Positions 46,009-58,306 of a stretch of DNA of 64,000 nt are shown here, piece after piece. Position 1 is the first letter of the stretch. Each line of letters begins with the position of its first letter. Both the position numbers and the translations under genes were made by a program. Origin of the DNA: Symbiodinium natans (lineage: Eukaryota; Sar; Dinophyceae; Suessiales; Symbiodiniaceae); the NCBI GenBank assembly GCA_905221605.1, contig CAJNDS010001657.1, forward strand, positions 176,644-240,643, read 5' to 3'. Below the pieces are notes generated by a model, which was given only the letters and a program-made list of their open reading frames with translations, ran no database searches and was not told the origin of the DNA.

Positions 46009-48232
46009 TCTGATACTGACATACCGGCCTCAAGCACATCGTCCACTTTGGTAAGCCGGTCAGGAAACCTGCGGCTCAACAGCATTCGCGTGGCAATTCA
46101 AATTAATGCTCGTCCTGGTCATATAACTTTCAAGCCCGTGCTCACCTTCTTCGGTGGTGCAAGACTTGCGTGTTGGGACAAATGTCAAACACGACGCCGC
46201 TGGCAAGTAGCTGCCCAGCTACTTTGCTGCAAGTTTCGCTGTGTCAGTGGAGCCTGTGTCAGTTATTCCGAGAGATCGCTCCAAGTCATGCGTCAATGCC
46301 GCATTCTGCACATTGGAGATGGGACGTCAAAGCGAACAACCAAATTCGATCAGCATGTCAATTTGGCAGCAGTTGTTTCTTTTGACCCTTTCGATTTTCA
46401 CATGATTTTCAGCTTTCAACTCTTCTCCTGATCGCTTAAATACATCAAACCTCGCGGATGCCGATGTTTCGGGCCACGTTGACTTCAATCTGTCATGACA
46501 TTTGGCAGCAAATCCTGAAGGAGACGCGCGTTTTGTTTCAAAACCACTGATTGTTCGAAATGCACCAAACCTCGCGGACACCGATGTTTCAGGCTGTGTT
46601 GACATCAATGAAGCATCCGCAGCAGGAACCTCGCCCGGGTCAGGGCTTCAGGGTTGTGTCCCCCATGCTTCGTGAAAAGGGGAGCCTTGTACTTTCAGGA
46701 GAACTTGCCCCAATGCCACCACTCGGAAAGGATCTTTCCGGCGAAGAGGGCACGAGCGATGTGCAGGCAAGCTGAGGGAGGATACAGGCCCGTTGTGATG
46801 CCGCGCACTTGCATGCATGTGTCGGGTGATCTGTCGCTTCTAGCACCGGGAAGTGTGGGTGGTGTGGCTCGGAACAGCACGGCCAAAGGGGCTGTCACGG
46901 CGGGAGGTCACGACAACGGGAGATGCCTCTGATAGTTTGGCAAGATCTGCTCGCAGCCACAGGTCTTTTTAGCACGTGCGGGCAAATCATCACACGAGGG
47001 AGTGCCCGCTTCTCAGGAAAGGACAGCGCAAACCGCTACAACCGCCACAGCCTCGCTTGAGCGGGAGATCCAGCCACGTCGGCGAGGTTCCGACTTTCGC
47101 TCCGGGATTGTCTTCTGCGTGGGGTTCAGGAATAGGCAACACACCATGTTCGGATTCTGATGAGGGTGCGATCAAGGAGCCAGGTTCCAAGCAAAGGTGC
47201 AGCCGTCGGCTTAAGGCCAAGCAACAGTCCAGCACTCCCGCCGCAAGGGAGGTGAGGCATCGATGAGCCACGACCGTGCTGGTTTCAAGTCCAAATTTGG
47301 GTAGGCTGGGGGTCCAGGATCCGTGCTTGGAACAGGAGATGAAAGCGCCCATTGGCCAAGTCAACCACCCTGTTGGAGCCGCGGCGTTTTGCATCATTGT
47401 TTTGGGGGCACAGCATTCTGTGGCTCAGACCATCTTCTGAGAGCGGAGCGCATGTGTGGCTCAGACTTGGTCGAGGCTAGATGTGGATGATGGCGGCGAT
47501 GGGTGTGGATGATGGGATCGATTTGCCTGCATATTATGATGGAATCGGATTGGACGTGCCAAAGGTAGTCCCTCCGCCCGAAAGGCAAATCGGGTGACAG
47601 CTGCGCTCTCGGATACTTCGTGTGGGGGTGGGTTCAGAGGATCCACCTACAATGAGCCAGGCCGGACGGGCTGATGTGTACAACAACAGAAAAGAGGCCG
47701 ACCACTCCCGGGAAAGTGGGGACCACTTGCAGTATATCGGGGGTCATGGGGTCCCGTCCGGCATCGGGCTCGACCTCATGCTTGCTCCACGACAAACCGA
47801 GGCCCTAGGCAAACCTAACACACACACACAAACACAAAACTCGCAAAAGGCCCCCTATGGCATGCTTATTCCAGGGGTACAGTTTTGCACCTGAGGCCTG
47901 GCCTGCTTGATTCAGGGCCGTGCGGCTGCTTGGGGCTCTTTAGCTGGGGTCCGCAATCAAGTCAAGTCTTCCGGGCGTCGCAAGAAAAACTGCGTGCGGC
48001 GCACCTTTAAAACCAATTGCCGGGCCTCGCTGTCCCGTTTAAATTCGTTTTACCTCATCGTACCTCATCACGTTTAGCTGTTCAGGGAGAACCCAACAGC
48101 CCCACATGTCGGGTGAAGAAAGATAGACTCTGAAGAGTTTCGTGCATGAACAAAGCGCACAGAAGTAAGCAATCCATGGGCGCCTCCAACAGAGCTCCAG
48201 AGTAGCTCGCAAGCCCCACTCGCCAACCTCAG
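46009..48232. other. Intergenic stretch with a 120-base-spaced direct repeat
   Basis: Two copies of a roughly 48-base sequence lie at 46443-46490 and 46563-46610. No domain-bearing frame was recognised. A minus-strand frame across both copies (46608-46327) repeats the pattern PETS(V/A)SARF and may be a repeat product. Confidence 0.45.
46443..46610. repeat. Direct repeat pair, 120-base period
   Basis: Both copies contain CAAACCTCGCGGA, then CCGATGTTTC, then GTTGAC(A/T)TCAAT, at exactly 120 bases spacing. About 80 percent of positions agree by eye. The period is a multiple of three, so the minus-strand frame keeps the repeated peptide in phase. Confidence 0.85.
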
Positions 48233-48792
48233 TCAGTGTTGGTAACGAAGAATGCTTGGGGGAGCTCTACAGTGAGTGTCAGCATTTTCACGCATCCCGA
48301 ATGTGTCCGCCACATTTTCTTGCCGGAGACGTCGGAGAAGAAGCCGCCGCTCCATTGCTGCACTGCTTTGCCAAGCTATCAAGTTGTGCGGATCAGAAGT
48401 AGAATTCTCATGTGGCCAAGGTCTTTCTTCGGAGCTACGCACAAACTTCCAACCACGCATTCTCATGGTCAGATTGAAGTAAGCATGCAACTGTAAAGCC
48501 GAAAGCATGTGACATAGCTTTCTTTGTATCGCACGGCAATGCAGAGGCTGCGGCTGAGATGGGTGGAGGTTGTGGGGGAAAACTGGGACGTGCCCGTGGG
48601 GCCTCGGACAGCCCCAATTGGGCGTACAAACTTACGTGACGTAAACACGCATCTTCGAGTGCTGATCTCAAGTGCGAGCCGGAAGGGTCAGTAAACCCGA
48701 ATGCACGGTTTCCTGTGCATGTTGCTCGAGGCACTGCTGCGTGGATTCTGCACAAGATGCGCAAACCATTTGCCTCGGATCTACTCGACACC
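48233..48792 (-). CDS. Two-exon gene end, function unknown
   Basis: On the minus strand an exon (48792-48636) follows AAACTTCAG|G and ends in phase 0 at a consensus GTAAGT donor after SALEDACLRH. The intron is 145 bases and ends in GGCTTTACAG. The next exon (48490-48233) continues in phase 0 for 85 codons (LHAYFNLTMRMRGWKF ... MERRLLLRRLRQEN) and ends at TGA, so it is the last exon. The product is basic and helical. No domain was recognised. A competing frame in the first exon (CASCAESTQQCLEQH) is also open, so the upstream part is less certain than the last exon. Confidence 0.45.
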
Positions 48793-49366
48793 CTGAAGTT
48801 TCAAGCGGCTGCCTGTGTCAACAAGACTACCTGGTAACTGACATATCTCCTGTTACTGTTCTGCACCCTTCCCGCATCCACAGCTTCCTTTCTGCTCCAC
48901 GGGGCGCATCGGAGGAGCGCTATGCAGCTATGCCTGCAAGGAGGGGAGCAGGGCTAATGAAAGTTGAAAGGCTCAAACTTCGAAAGCCTGGCAGGCTCTG
49001 GGTACATGATGCCTGCAGTGACGATCGGCCTTTGCTGTCTTCTGGCAACTTGTTCAGGAGAAGTTTTTGAAGTCCCGCACCGTTCATTGGGAGCTGGTTT
49101 GTGATTTTTACTGCTGGTGTTGAACCAACTCAGCCTCAGCACCTGAAACCCCAAACGCTGATGCCTTGAAGATCAGGTCATTGTTGGAGCCCGCGAAGTA
49201 GCTTTCGGTGTGCTCGCGTGCGCGGTGGCACCCAGTCTTGTTACAGCACCTGAGCAGCTCTTTGGACGGCTTGAGCCCCAGAAGAGCTTCCAAAGGAGTT
49301 GCATGTAAGTTGTTCGCAGAAGTTTGGGATTGGAGCGTGAGGAACCAAAAAAACAAGACACGATAA

Positions 49367-49426
49367 CAGCAGTAGCAGTAGCAGTAGCAGTAGCAGCAGC
49401 AGCAGTAGCAGTAGCAGTAGCAGTAG
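49367..49426. repeat. (GCAGTA)n / (GCA)n microsatellite
   Basis: Ten or so GCAGTA and GCAGCA units. The open frames of Leu, Ala/Thr or Tyr/Cys runs on the minus strand are products of the repeat. Confidence 0.95.
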
Positions 49427-49835
49427 GAAATCTTCTTGAACTTGTTTGAGTGCGCTTCGTTTTTTTGGTTGAGGGTGCTTTTCGCATGTTGCTCCATCCG
49501 GGATTTGATGCCTACCAAATTGTACTTGCATGCGGCTACACTTTGTTGCAGTGAGCAAACGCTCGAGCCCTCATCATCTAAAAACCCTTACTATTCATTT
49601 GATTCACTGTAACAAAACCTTCACGAGATTTGTGGCTTAAGGTTCGTGATAACTTCTCCGCCGACAGCTTCATGACACCTGACCTCCCCCCCCCCTCCCG
49701 CCCCAATCAAGCAATCACAAGAAATCGAGACCCTGATGGCCCAGGCCCTCGAGCTGTGTATCTTAACCCGCTGAATTCTCCACCTCCGCAACCCCCACCT
49801 CCAAAACCCCCCCCGAAAAAAAAGCTGGAAATGCG

Positions 49836-50137
49836 ATGCGCGAAAGTTCTCTGGAGCCCAAGAGCTCCCCCGACCCTCAGCCCTCACTGGAGCTGTTTAG
49901 CTCAGGAGCTGGTACACCGGCAGACCGCCGGAGTGTGCCTCAGACAAGAAAGAACAACACAGCTCGGAACATGGCAGAGGAGCTGCGACCTTCTGGTAAG
50001 TTTGCTTAGATGGTTTTTAGGGCTTTCGGGCTTCGTTTGCGCTTGAAAGTGAGTCTCACGGGTTTTAAGGAGGCAGCAGAAAGTCTCAGTCGGGTCCGTG
50101 CAACACTCCAAGCCCCTCAAACCCCAAAGCGAGTTAG
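49836..50137 (+). CDS. Small two-exon gene, function unknown
   Basis: Exon 1 (49836-49995) starts at an ATG, encodes MRESSLEPKSSPDPQPSLEL and continues to NNTARNMAEELRPS, and ends at a consensus GTAAGT donor. The intron is 74 bases and ends in GGGTTTTAAG|G. Exon 2 (50070-50137) continues in phase (GSRKSQSGPCNTPSPSNPK) to a TAG. The product would be 75 residues, hydrophilic, rich in Ser and Pro, and probably disordered. The frame is also open upstream of the ATG back to 49767, so the true start may lie in an earlier exon. No family was recognised. Confidence 0.4.
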
Positions 50138-51289
50138 TTGAACATCTGTTGGCCGTCGCAACAGCTTTTTCTATTTTTGACGTGGCTGCTGGGAAAGTCC
50201 CAAACCTCCTGAGACCACAGCACAGACCTGCAAATGGTTTGAGGGCGCTTTCGGGGGGGGGGGGGGGGGGGGCGGGGGGCATGCTGTTGCTCCGCGGGCT
50301 TAGGCCTCGCCAGCTTTGGCACGAATCTCAACCACATGGGACGTCTCAAGTCCTTGGCCCTCGACTCCAAACTCCTCAAATCTCCCATAAACGAATCAAA
50401 ACTCTGTGCGCTGAGACCGGCCCCTGCCTAGCCTCTCTCAATCTTTGGAAGTCCCTGAACATAGGGAGTGTCTGCAAAGACACGAACGAACATCCCGCCA
50501 AATGACGTCTGGAAAGAAGCTGCACTTCCCAATCCGAGAGGACCGAGGCCTGCAAGCAAGCCAAGAGCCGAGGACGAGCGAAATCAGAATATTCACTCAC
50601 AAAAACCGACTTGAAAAAGAACAAACTCTTTGTTCAACTATTGTAGGACTCACGTGAAGATTCGCCGTCATCAGGTTCTGTGCGTTGTGAAGATTCAACC
50701 CCCCTGCCACAGCTTTTGCGAGCCCGTAGCTGCCATGCTAGCAAAGCAAAACGGCGGAGGGACGGTCCTCTCTTCAGCCGCCCCGGGCACAAGCCGGGCT
50801 GCTTGGCCTCACGGAATCAGGTCCGGTGCTGGTCCGTGTACGGGATCTAGGCTCGACTTTCTCTCGTAGATGCCAGTAGGAAGGCTGTGTGGCTCGCGCG
50901 TGGCCTTCAAAACAATGAGAAGTCACAGAGTCACAGATCCCAACACATCGAATCTCCAGGATTCATGGGCATTTCTCAGTCCGATGTTTGTGCTTGCAGG
51001 TGCCCCGCACCTCCCGCTGCTTTGCGGGAACTGACGTCGTCCGCAAGCAAACCTAGGCCATCAAACTCCGCCAAGACTGCTTGGTGCTTTGGGTTTCGGA
51101 GCTTGGGATCTGCAGGGCTATTCTGCTGCAAAGACTACTGAAAGATTACAAGCTAGGCCGGGTAGTATGGGGTTCATACTGAAAGTTTTGCGGTGACCCC
51201 TGTGTTCGGTAACCTCTGTTTAAATATTCCGGGATATAGCCCGCAATACAGCCGCGATCGCTTTCACTCTCAGCAAGAAAAAGATAGAT
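50138..51289. other. Intergenic stretch with a G-run
   Basis: A run of 20 G followed by C and six more G lies at 50253-50279. No gene was recognised. An open plus-strand frame at about 50098-50278 runs into the G-run and was not called. Confidence 0.5.
50253..50279. repeat. G20 homopolymer
   Basis: Twenty consecutive G, one C, then six more G on the plus strand; could form a quadruplex. Confidence 0.9.
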
Positions 51290-51444
51290 ATGTGGATTCC
51301 CTACGACACTGTCTCACTCTCCCACTCTGTCTCACTCTCTCCTTTCTCATGCCTTTCTAAAACTTGCACGGCTTGGCCTCCTCCTCCTTCACCGGACCCG
51401 GGCAGAAGTAAATCTGCAACAAAGCCAACATGCCATTCATTATT

Positions 51445-51489
<45 letters not shown>

Positions 51490-51599
51490 CGCACTTTCTC
51501 TCTGTCTCTCTCTCTCTCACACACTGGCCTGTGTCGGCCAAGACGCAAGCTCCCCAGCCGGCACTTCCTCAAGACTCACTCTGTTTCTTTCTCGCTTTC

Positions 51600-51691
<92 letters not shown>

Positions 51692-51805
51692 TCTCCCTCC
51701 CCTGTCCCTCTCTCTCATTCCTCACGCCTTGTCGTCCTTCTTGTCCTTAGCCTTAGCCGGCGCTTCCTCAAGACTCACTCTGTTTCTTTCTCGCTTTCTC
51801 ACTCA

Positions 51806-51902
<97 letters not shown>

Positions 51903-52021
51903 CCCTTTCCCTCTCTCTCATTCCTCACGCCTCGTGGTCCTTCTTGTCCGTAGCCGGCGCTTCCTCAAGACTCACTCTGTTTCTTTCTCGCTTTCTCACT
52001 CACTCTCTCTCTGTCTTTCTT

Positions 52022-52109
<88 letters not shown>

Positions 52110-52110
52110 T
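51290..52110. repeat. CT satellite block with ~197-bp higher-order unit
   Basis: Long (CT)n runs are separated by an almost identical spacer that contains GCCGGCGCTTCCTCAAGACT and then a TTTCTTTCTCGCTTTCTCAC tail. The spacer core starts at about 51558, 51756 and 51953, that is every 197-198 bases. A CCTCCCC and TCATTCCTCACGCC stretch precedes each copy except the first. The 296-codon Ser/Leu frame across this block is a product of the repeat. Confidence 0.95.
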
Positions 52111-52399
52111 TGCTACCCCTTTCTACCACACTCCCTCATTCCTGCCTCTTCACGTGCGGCTGCGTGAAGCCTCAATCTGAGAAAAACGCTCCCTGCCCAC
52201 ACAAGCTCTGTCAGAACCCCGAGGAGCCAACTTCTTGAAGCGCCCCGGCGACACCGTGAAGTGCTCCGAGGTCCCTTCTCCTGACGAACGAAAAAATGTA
52301 GAACTCGCGCCGCAAAAACACTCCCCACCCCATCCAAGCCGCAGACCCACATCAATGAACACAACGATGTGGGAAGCCGCCTCCACGAGACCACGCCGC

Positions 52400-52949
52400 T
52401 CCCACCCGCCCGCTCCTCCCTCCCACTCTCCAATCGACACCTCTTCCGCAGGCCCCTTCTTTGCATCCTTGCTCGGCTTCTTTGTCGGCTTCTTTACCTG
52501 CTGCCCCCCCATCCCCGCTTCCCCCCTTCCCCCCTTCCCACACGCTGCCAGCCTTGCGGGCGTTCCCCTGACCAAAACGTCTGCAAACGTGAAACAAGAA
52601 CGCATCACAAAAAAAAACAACGACGAAACACTGGGACCACGACGCAATTGCGGCACCACTTTGTGTCCCTCGACTGCCGGTTGTAGTAGTTGCCGCAGTA
52701 CTTGAACTTGGCATCCACCGCCCCTCAACCCCAATGCCTCCCGCACTTGAACCCCATGAAATGTCTAAGAAGCGGACATTTGCGCATTTTGTCTGGAATT
52801 TCTGCGCCTGACATTTGCGCGAGCCCACGCACACACAAGCACGCACGCACGCGCTTGACCTTCCCAACAACACCTGCCTGCGTAGACCGACGAGAGGACG
52901 AGGCCTGCTCTTTCGAGGACGACGACAACTCCGCCTTGACCCTAGCCAT
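52400..52949 (-). CDS. Multi-exon gene with Cys-rich motif
   Basis: Read on the minus strand. Exon 1 (52949-52874) begins at an ATG (MARVKAELSSSSKEQ), is Ser-rich and basic, and ends at GCAG|GTGTTG. Exon 2 opens at 52723 after GGGTTGAG|G in the matching phase. It reads AVDAKFK and then CGNYYNRQSRDTKWCRNC, whose three cysteines in a C-x14-C-x2-C spacing suggest a metal-binding site. Exon 3 opens at 52580 after a pyrimidine-rich TTTCACGTTTGCAG. Beyond it a Lys/Pro-rich frame (KKPTKKPSKDAKKG) is visible, but the frame joining it to exon 2 was not settled. Function is unknown. The CT satellite lies directly downstream. Confidence 0.42.
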
Positions 52950-53335
52950 CGCCTCACAGGTAGGGTCCGTGCATATACCCGATAGTCACGTGATCGCTAA
53001 TCACGGCTGTATCGCAGGCTATGTAAACTAATGTATTTTCAGAGGTCACCGTGCATCCAGATGGCCATCCAGATGGCCAAGTCGGCTAAGGGAGATGATG
53101 TCAATACCGAGGTCGATCATGCAATGCACCCTTGGACTAAGACCTCTTTCGAGACATCGCCACTCCAAAAAGCCTAAACATCCTAAACCAACAAATGCCA
53201 AAATTGATTTTAGTTAGGATAAACCCTCAACAAACGAGGACAGTGATCTCAGCATGAACTTCCGCCACATGAGTCACAGGTCCCGGACGCTTGGGCTCCA
53301 GGGCCTCAACGGCCTCTTAGAATGAAGGAAACTTT

Positions 53336-53352
53336 AGGGTTTAGGGTTTAGG
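53336..53352. repeat. Interstitial TTTAGGG motif
   Basis: Two TTTAGGG heptamers and a diverged third (TTTAGGCTTTGGGG). Confidence 0.85.
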
Positions 53353-54384
53353 CTTTGGGGTGAATGAGTGAAACGTGAACAAGGCTAACTCAGAAGGCTA
53401 GCTCGTTAGCCTTGAGAGATCGGGCTTGCGGCGTTTCGCATCCCAGTTGCAGGGTTCTTCTGGGGCTGCGTTCTTGCAAGCACTCGGAGTTGGGTTTCTG
53501 TGTTCAGCTCGGCAGTCGACTTACATCTCAAGAATGTATCGCAGGGTGATGTCACGTGCCTGGCTGAAAAAAGGATGGCGGGACTAAGTATGCGAGAAGA
53601 GGTTGAGGGCGTGGCCCTTCCCCGAACCTGCCTGACACGCAAACTCTGACACCCTGAAACTTGTTCCCTGCAGCACTTCAAGCCTGAAGCTCTTCCTCAA
53701 AACAACCCTGAGAGCCCTCTTTTCCGGTTTCAAGCGGTTTCAGGGTGAAGGGTTGGAGGGTCAGAGGCAATTCCCCTGCCTTTCGTGCCGCGTGCATGTC
53801 CGCAAGCTCGCGGGTGGCGGCAGTGGCGGCAGCCGCGTGGTGCCTGCGGCCTCGTCTGCTTTCGAGGCGTGTCTGAGGCCTTTTCTCACACAACGGCGAC
53901 ATTCAACATCTCCTGCAAGGCACGCACTTCGTAGTGGAGACTGAAGGCACATGCCAGGTCTTAGCACTGGTCTCAGTTGCCATTGCCAACCCCGTCCCAA
54001 AACGCAGCAGGCAGTAGCACGTCTTTAGAATTTCGGGGTTGACATGTAGGAGGTCATGATGCTACGCGGGAAGAGATGACAGGCTCCACTTGGTGCGCAG
54101 TCCGACCACAGATAGCATGAACCAATGCACTCAACCCCTGCAATCCTCACACTGCACCGTTGGGATTTGCTTCTCCATGCTCCGAATTTCCCCGAATTGA
54201 GACATGTGTTGCCTACGCTGATGTCGTCCATGACTCGCTGCAGGGCCTCCCGGGCTGGAGCTAACTAGCTGCTTGTATGTGTCTACGTCTGCAAATACAA
54301 ATAGACACGTACAAAAAACATGTGCTAACAGATACATATACACATGTTCTGTATGGATATATGTGCTACCCTGCCCCCACCCAC

Positions 54385-54387
<3 letters not shown>

Positions 54388-54427
<40 letters not shown>

Positions 54428-54477
54428 TCACTCTCACTCTCTCACTCTCACTCACTCACTCTCTCTCTCTCTCTCTC
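54388..54477. repeat. (CTCACT)n tract grading into (CT)n
   Basis: Perfect CTCACT hexamers interrupted by CTCTCACT, ending in (CT)n. Ser/Leu/His open frames across it are products of the repeat. Confidence 0.95.
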
Positions 54478-54632
54478 AAATCTGCCTATCTGTATGTATG
54501 TTTGTTGGGATGGTTTCCCCATATTCGATATGCAGATCGAGAACAATGCATTGGACATTGATAACAACAACATCGTCTTTTACAGTACTTCCTATGGTGT
54601 TCTTCTTCAAGTCTGTCCACTGTAAGGTCGTA

Positions 54633-54690
54633 TATATATATATATCTACATATATATATATTTTTTCTATGTATATATATATATATATAT
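54633..54690. repeat. (TA)n tracts
   Basis: Three runs of alternating TA separated by CTACA and a T-rich spacer. Confidence 0.9.
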
Positions 54691-57086
54691 TTGTACCCTC
54701 TCCTCTGACCGAGTTCTGGGACATCCTCCCTAGTTGGGGTATCGACAAGCGTTGTCAAGAAATACTGCAACCAGCGTCCAAGCTTCACGGCGTTCGGGGC
54801 AACTTAATCCTTTTACCCTACTGCGTGTTGAGACACTGATTGGAGGGAAATCAGAAGCTGCAACCAATCCGCAGATTCTCGGGTTTGGTTGTGTTTGCAA
54901 GTCCTGCTGTAGCTCATGAAAAGTGAGGCGTCTCTAAACAATGGAGAGCAGCAGCGCATCCGCCACATTCCTGAGACTTTGTCATGCCACGCCCCCTCCC
55001 ACTTTCAAAACATTTGCATGCGGAATCCAATGTGCAACCCCTATGTGCAATGACTGGCGTTTTATTTATGCAATGATGAGGCATCCCCAGCTTGAGTTCC
55101 CCTGGCAAAGTCTGTAAGCCAGTCACAATACAGCCGCCTGATCATCCCAAAACGAGGTGGGATGGTGCCTGAGGCTGCGGGAGACGAGACATGAACGTCG
55201 ACAGCATCGAGGCCTGTGATGATGTCTTTGTATACGCTCGTCTTTGTACTGTATGCTCTTCATTCTGAGCCCCTAAAGCCGAAAAAGTGCCTCAGGCAAC
55301 ACCGTTCTCAGGCCATGGTGTGTGACATGACTCTGTTCACATACCCAGAGCTAAGTGAAATACAACACAGCAGACGCATGTGAACCTAAATGCACGTACA
55401 ACCGAAGGGTGAAGAGCCGAATAACACTGCTTTTTTGTGCGAACTGCTAAAGCCGAGCTGCGCGAGTGGGTGGAGAACGTCCCAGATCCAGTCCAACGGC
55501 ATGGCGTCAGAGTGCTTTCGGGCGTTCTACTATAAGGTTTAGGGCTGGCATGTGTGGGTGTGGATATAAGGACGATGTTTCTATACACTGTTGTGTGTGT
55601 GGGGGGGTGATTCATATCATCGTACCTTCACGGTGCCACAGTGCTTGCCGCTTCGGGCTCTTCACGCAGATTGGTTTGCTGCCAGCTTCGTTGCGGAGGG
55701 CAAGGGCTTGCGGGGTCTTTGAGTTGCCGCAGAAGCTTCAAGGGAACTCCGAGTCTGGGATCTAGTCGTCGATGCATATGTTGTTCGCTGGGGTGGTGAC
55801 TTGCATGTGTTGATTCTTCATCAAAGCATCTCCATGAGCGTCTGATCCATCTGCACGAGTACGGCAGACTTCGATACCGGATTATTCAATGCAAAGACAT
55901 GACACAAAAACCAAAACAATACTCGTGGCACACAAACTGATGTGCATCTGTAATCTGCATGTGGCGCATACGATGAGGGCACACGTCTACTTCCCACCAA
56001 GCCCAGTCATCAAAGATAATCAAGCATTGCGAAAGACGTGTTGCCCCAGCCTCGCACCTCCTTAGTCCCTGTCTCCTACTCTCTTCCCACTTCCGCCCCA
56101 ACCTAGATCCCCAGCTTATCTCCGAGAGCCGGCCGTCACATCCCGGGGAGGCCCCATTCATGATGTTTGCGGCTGACAGGGCGCGCTTTTTCAAACATCT
56201 GTACAGCAAGACGATAAGCAAAAGCTTCCACTCACCCATTGCCGGGCTTCCCGTCCATTGCATGCTTGGGTTGGATGTATTTGGTTTTTGAGTTGTAGGA
56301 TCTTGTAGATTCAGGGTTGGGGCTTGGTCCTGAGACAAACTTCACCGACATGGGCTTTACTGCAGGTACACTTCCTTCAGTCAGAGGGCTCCGGAGCTAA
56401 CAATTCTACAGTAGGCCTGGGTTGGGGTCGAAGTTTTCACATGTGTCCAGGCGAGGTAAGAGGGACGCCCACCATCTGCCCCAGGCAGGTGTGAGACATA
56501 AAATAAAGCAGGACGCCACCTCGGGCATCAGACGGTTCAAAGCTCGGGGCTGGGAATTCAGGGTGCCGGGGGGGGGGATGCCAGGCTTGGAGGCTTTTGG
56601 CGACTTCGGGCGGTTGCCCCGGTACTGCTTTGATCCTCTGGTCCTGTAGCTGCTCCCTCGTCTCAGAGCCCTTCTGGCGCAAATCGAAGATACGGCTGTG
56701 GAATATTTAAACCGTGGTGTTGTCTTCCCCGGCAGCCCGTAAAGCATGGGATCCCCAGCCTCTAACTGGCCCTCCAACCCCTGAAGCCCAAAACCCTGAG
56801 CTTCGCGTCCTAGCTTCGAAACAGCCCAAAGTTCTCCCCGAAGTTCTTAGAGATTTGAGCTCCGCACTGGCAAGCCCCAGCTGGTTTTCGGGCTCAGGGC
56901 TTTGGCCCTACCGTAGGTTCTAGGGCTGTCTGGGAACCCTTTAAGCCTTTTTGCTGGCCCATAGGCCTATGCCATAGGCTCTAAGGCGGAGATGGTAGGA
57001 CGAGTTGCCCCTCGCAACCTCGCGCTCACTTGCCAGCCGAGCCTCCTACCCGCCTAAGTCTAGAATGGCATAGAAGGACGTCCTAA

Positions 57087-58306
57087 TCAGCACCATGCAC
57101 TCGTTTCGTTGAGGGGTTTGTAGGATTTTGCAGGTCCTTCATATTCCCTGTTTGATGCCTTATCCCGTGGGGGCTTTCGAGCTGGCAAGTGCCCACTCAT
57201 CGCCGAGGTGGCTGCAGCTGCTGCATTTACCTTGTTCGGATCACAGCGGAAATGGAGACTCTCGCTTTTTAATCTCCTCATGCAAAGAATTGTGAGCTTG
57301 CAAGATGCACACGGACTCCTTGCTATGGGTCCTATTGTCAATATCACTCGTCTGCACTGAAGAAAGAGCCCTAGAACTGCAGCAACTAAAGCAGATATAA
57401 GCTTCGCATGTCAGAGAAAACGCTTGATTGTTGCAGCATCCTCGAGCAACCTTGTGACTTGCTGCAGGTCCATCTGTTGAAGCCTCCAACAATCCACATT
57501 TCCCAAGGTGCGGATCCTTGAAACCATCCCCAAACGCCAGACCAAAAAACACACACGTGTGAGGTTTAGGGCGTCTCTTTCGACACCGAGGCCCCCGCCT
57601 ATGACAAAGGGCTTTCTCGATCTCCAGCATCCACGCCCGCTTCTGACTCTCGTCGTCACATACCATGTAAAAGTTCCTGATCCAAGCAGCCCGAACTCCT
57701 AACTTGGATGTGGGGTCAGCGCAAGACTCTTGTTCGCAGTCGACCCCGGAAATTCATCTTGATGCTACTGCTACGCGAAGACTTGAAGAAAGGGCTTAGG
57801 CATCAGCTAAGCCTGAGGGATTGATTGCCGGATTCCACAAAAACAAGGCAACCTTGTGTAAAGCTGAACCGCTCTATCCCCAAGACCAAACCCAAAATTA
57901 TGCTCCTTTCATCTCCCCCCTCCTTTCTATCAAACCCCCTCTTCTGAATGATATCCTTGTAGCAATTATCCTCTTAAACCCAGTAAGGAAAACATAATGC
58001 CCTAAGGTCCTACCAGGTATCCAAAGCCCCTGACTGATTCTCCGAACACACAAAGCCCTACGAACCCCATGGCACTTGGAAACAACCAAGATCCTAAGCC
58101 GGCACCATCCGTGCGGGCCTCTCGCGGACCACGACGCAGAAACACCGGGCCTGTTGCACCTTCAAGGAGAGGCTGCCTATGGTTGAGCGTTGCATCTTGG
58201 TTCTAGGAGACCACCAAGACCAAACCTGAACAAGTCCACAAATCAGCCTTGTCTTGGCAGTTGAGGAGCCAGTGCACACCCTAATCTCCAGAACCGAAAA
58301 CCAAGA
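57087..58306 (-). CDS. PH-domain-like protein, 3' part of gene
   Basis: Several minus-strand exons together suggest a pleckstrin-homology domain. One near 58306-58280 reads ESWFSVLEI, like the RWFVLEG strand. One opening at about 58202 reads LSLKVQQARCFCVVVRERP, like the central strands. One starting at 57698 after AAGTTAG|G reads WIRNFYMVCDDESQKRAW and continues MLEIEKAL, the typical end of a PH domain with its conserved Trp in the last helix. The final exon (57356-57087) follows CTCTTTCTTCAG, encodes 89 residues (CRRVILTIGPIARSPCASCK), becomes Ala-rich and basic, and ends at a stop. PH domains bind phosphoinositides or proteins at membranes. Joins between the first three exons were not proven in phase, and the start lies upstream. 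Confidence 0.45.

Larger units (their letters stand above)
52950..57086. other. Intergenic stretch with simple repeats
   Basis: Contains a tandem CATCCAGATGG pair at 53055-53080, GGGTTTAGGGTTTAGG at 53336-53352, a (CTCACT)n tract at about 54388-54477 and (TA)n tracts at about 54633-54690. A possible small minus-strand exon (LHYEVRALQEMLNVAVV) follows a CCTTCAG acceptor near 53940, but no partner exon in phase was established. Confidence 0.45.

Noticed and set aside
51290-52180. 296-codon plus-strand open frame
   Set aside because: It is almost entirely Ser/Leu from the CT satellite; the repeat contains no stops in any pyrimidine frame.
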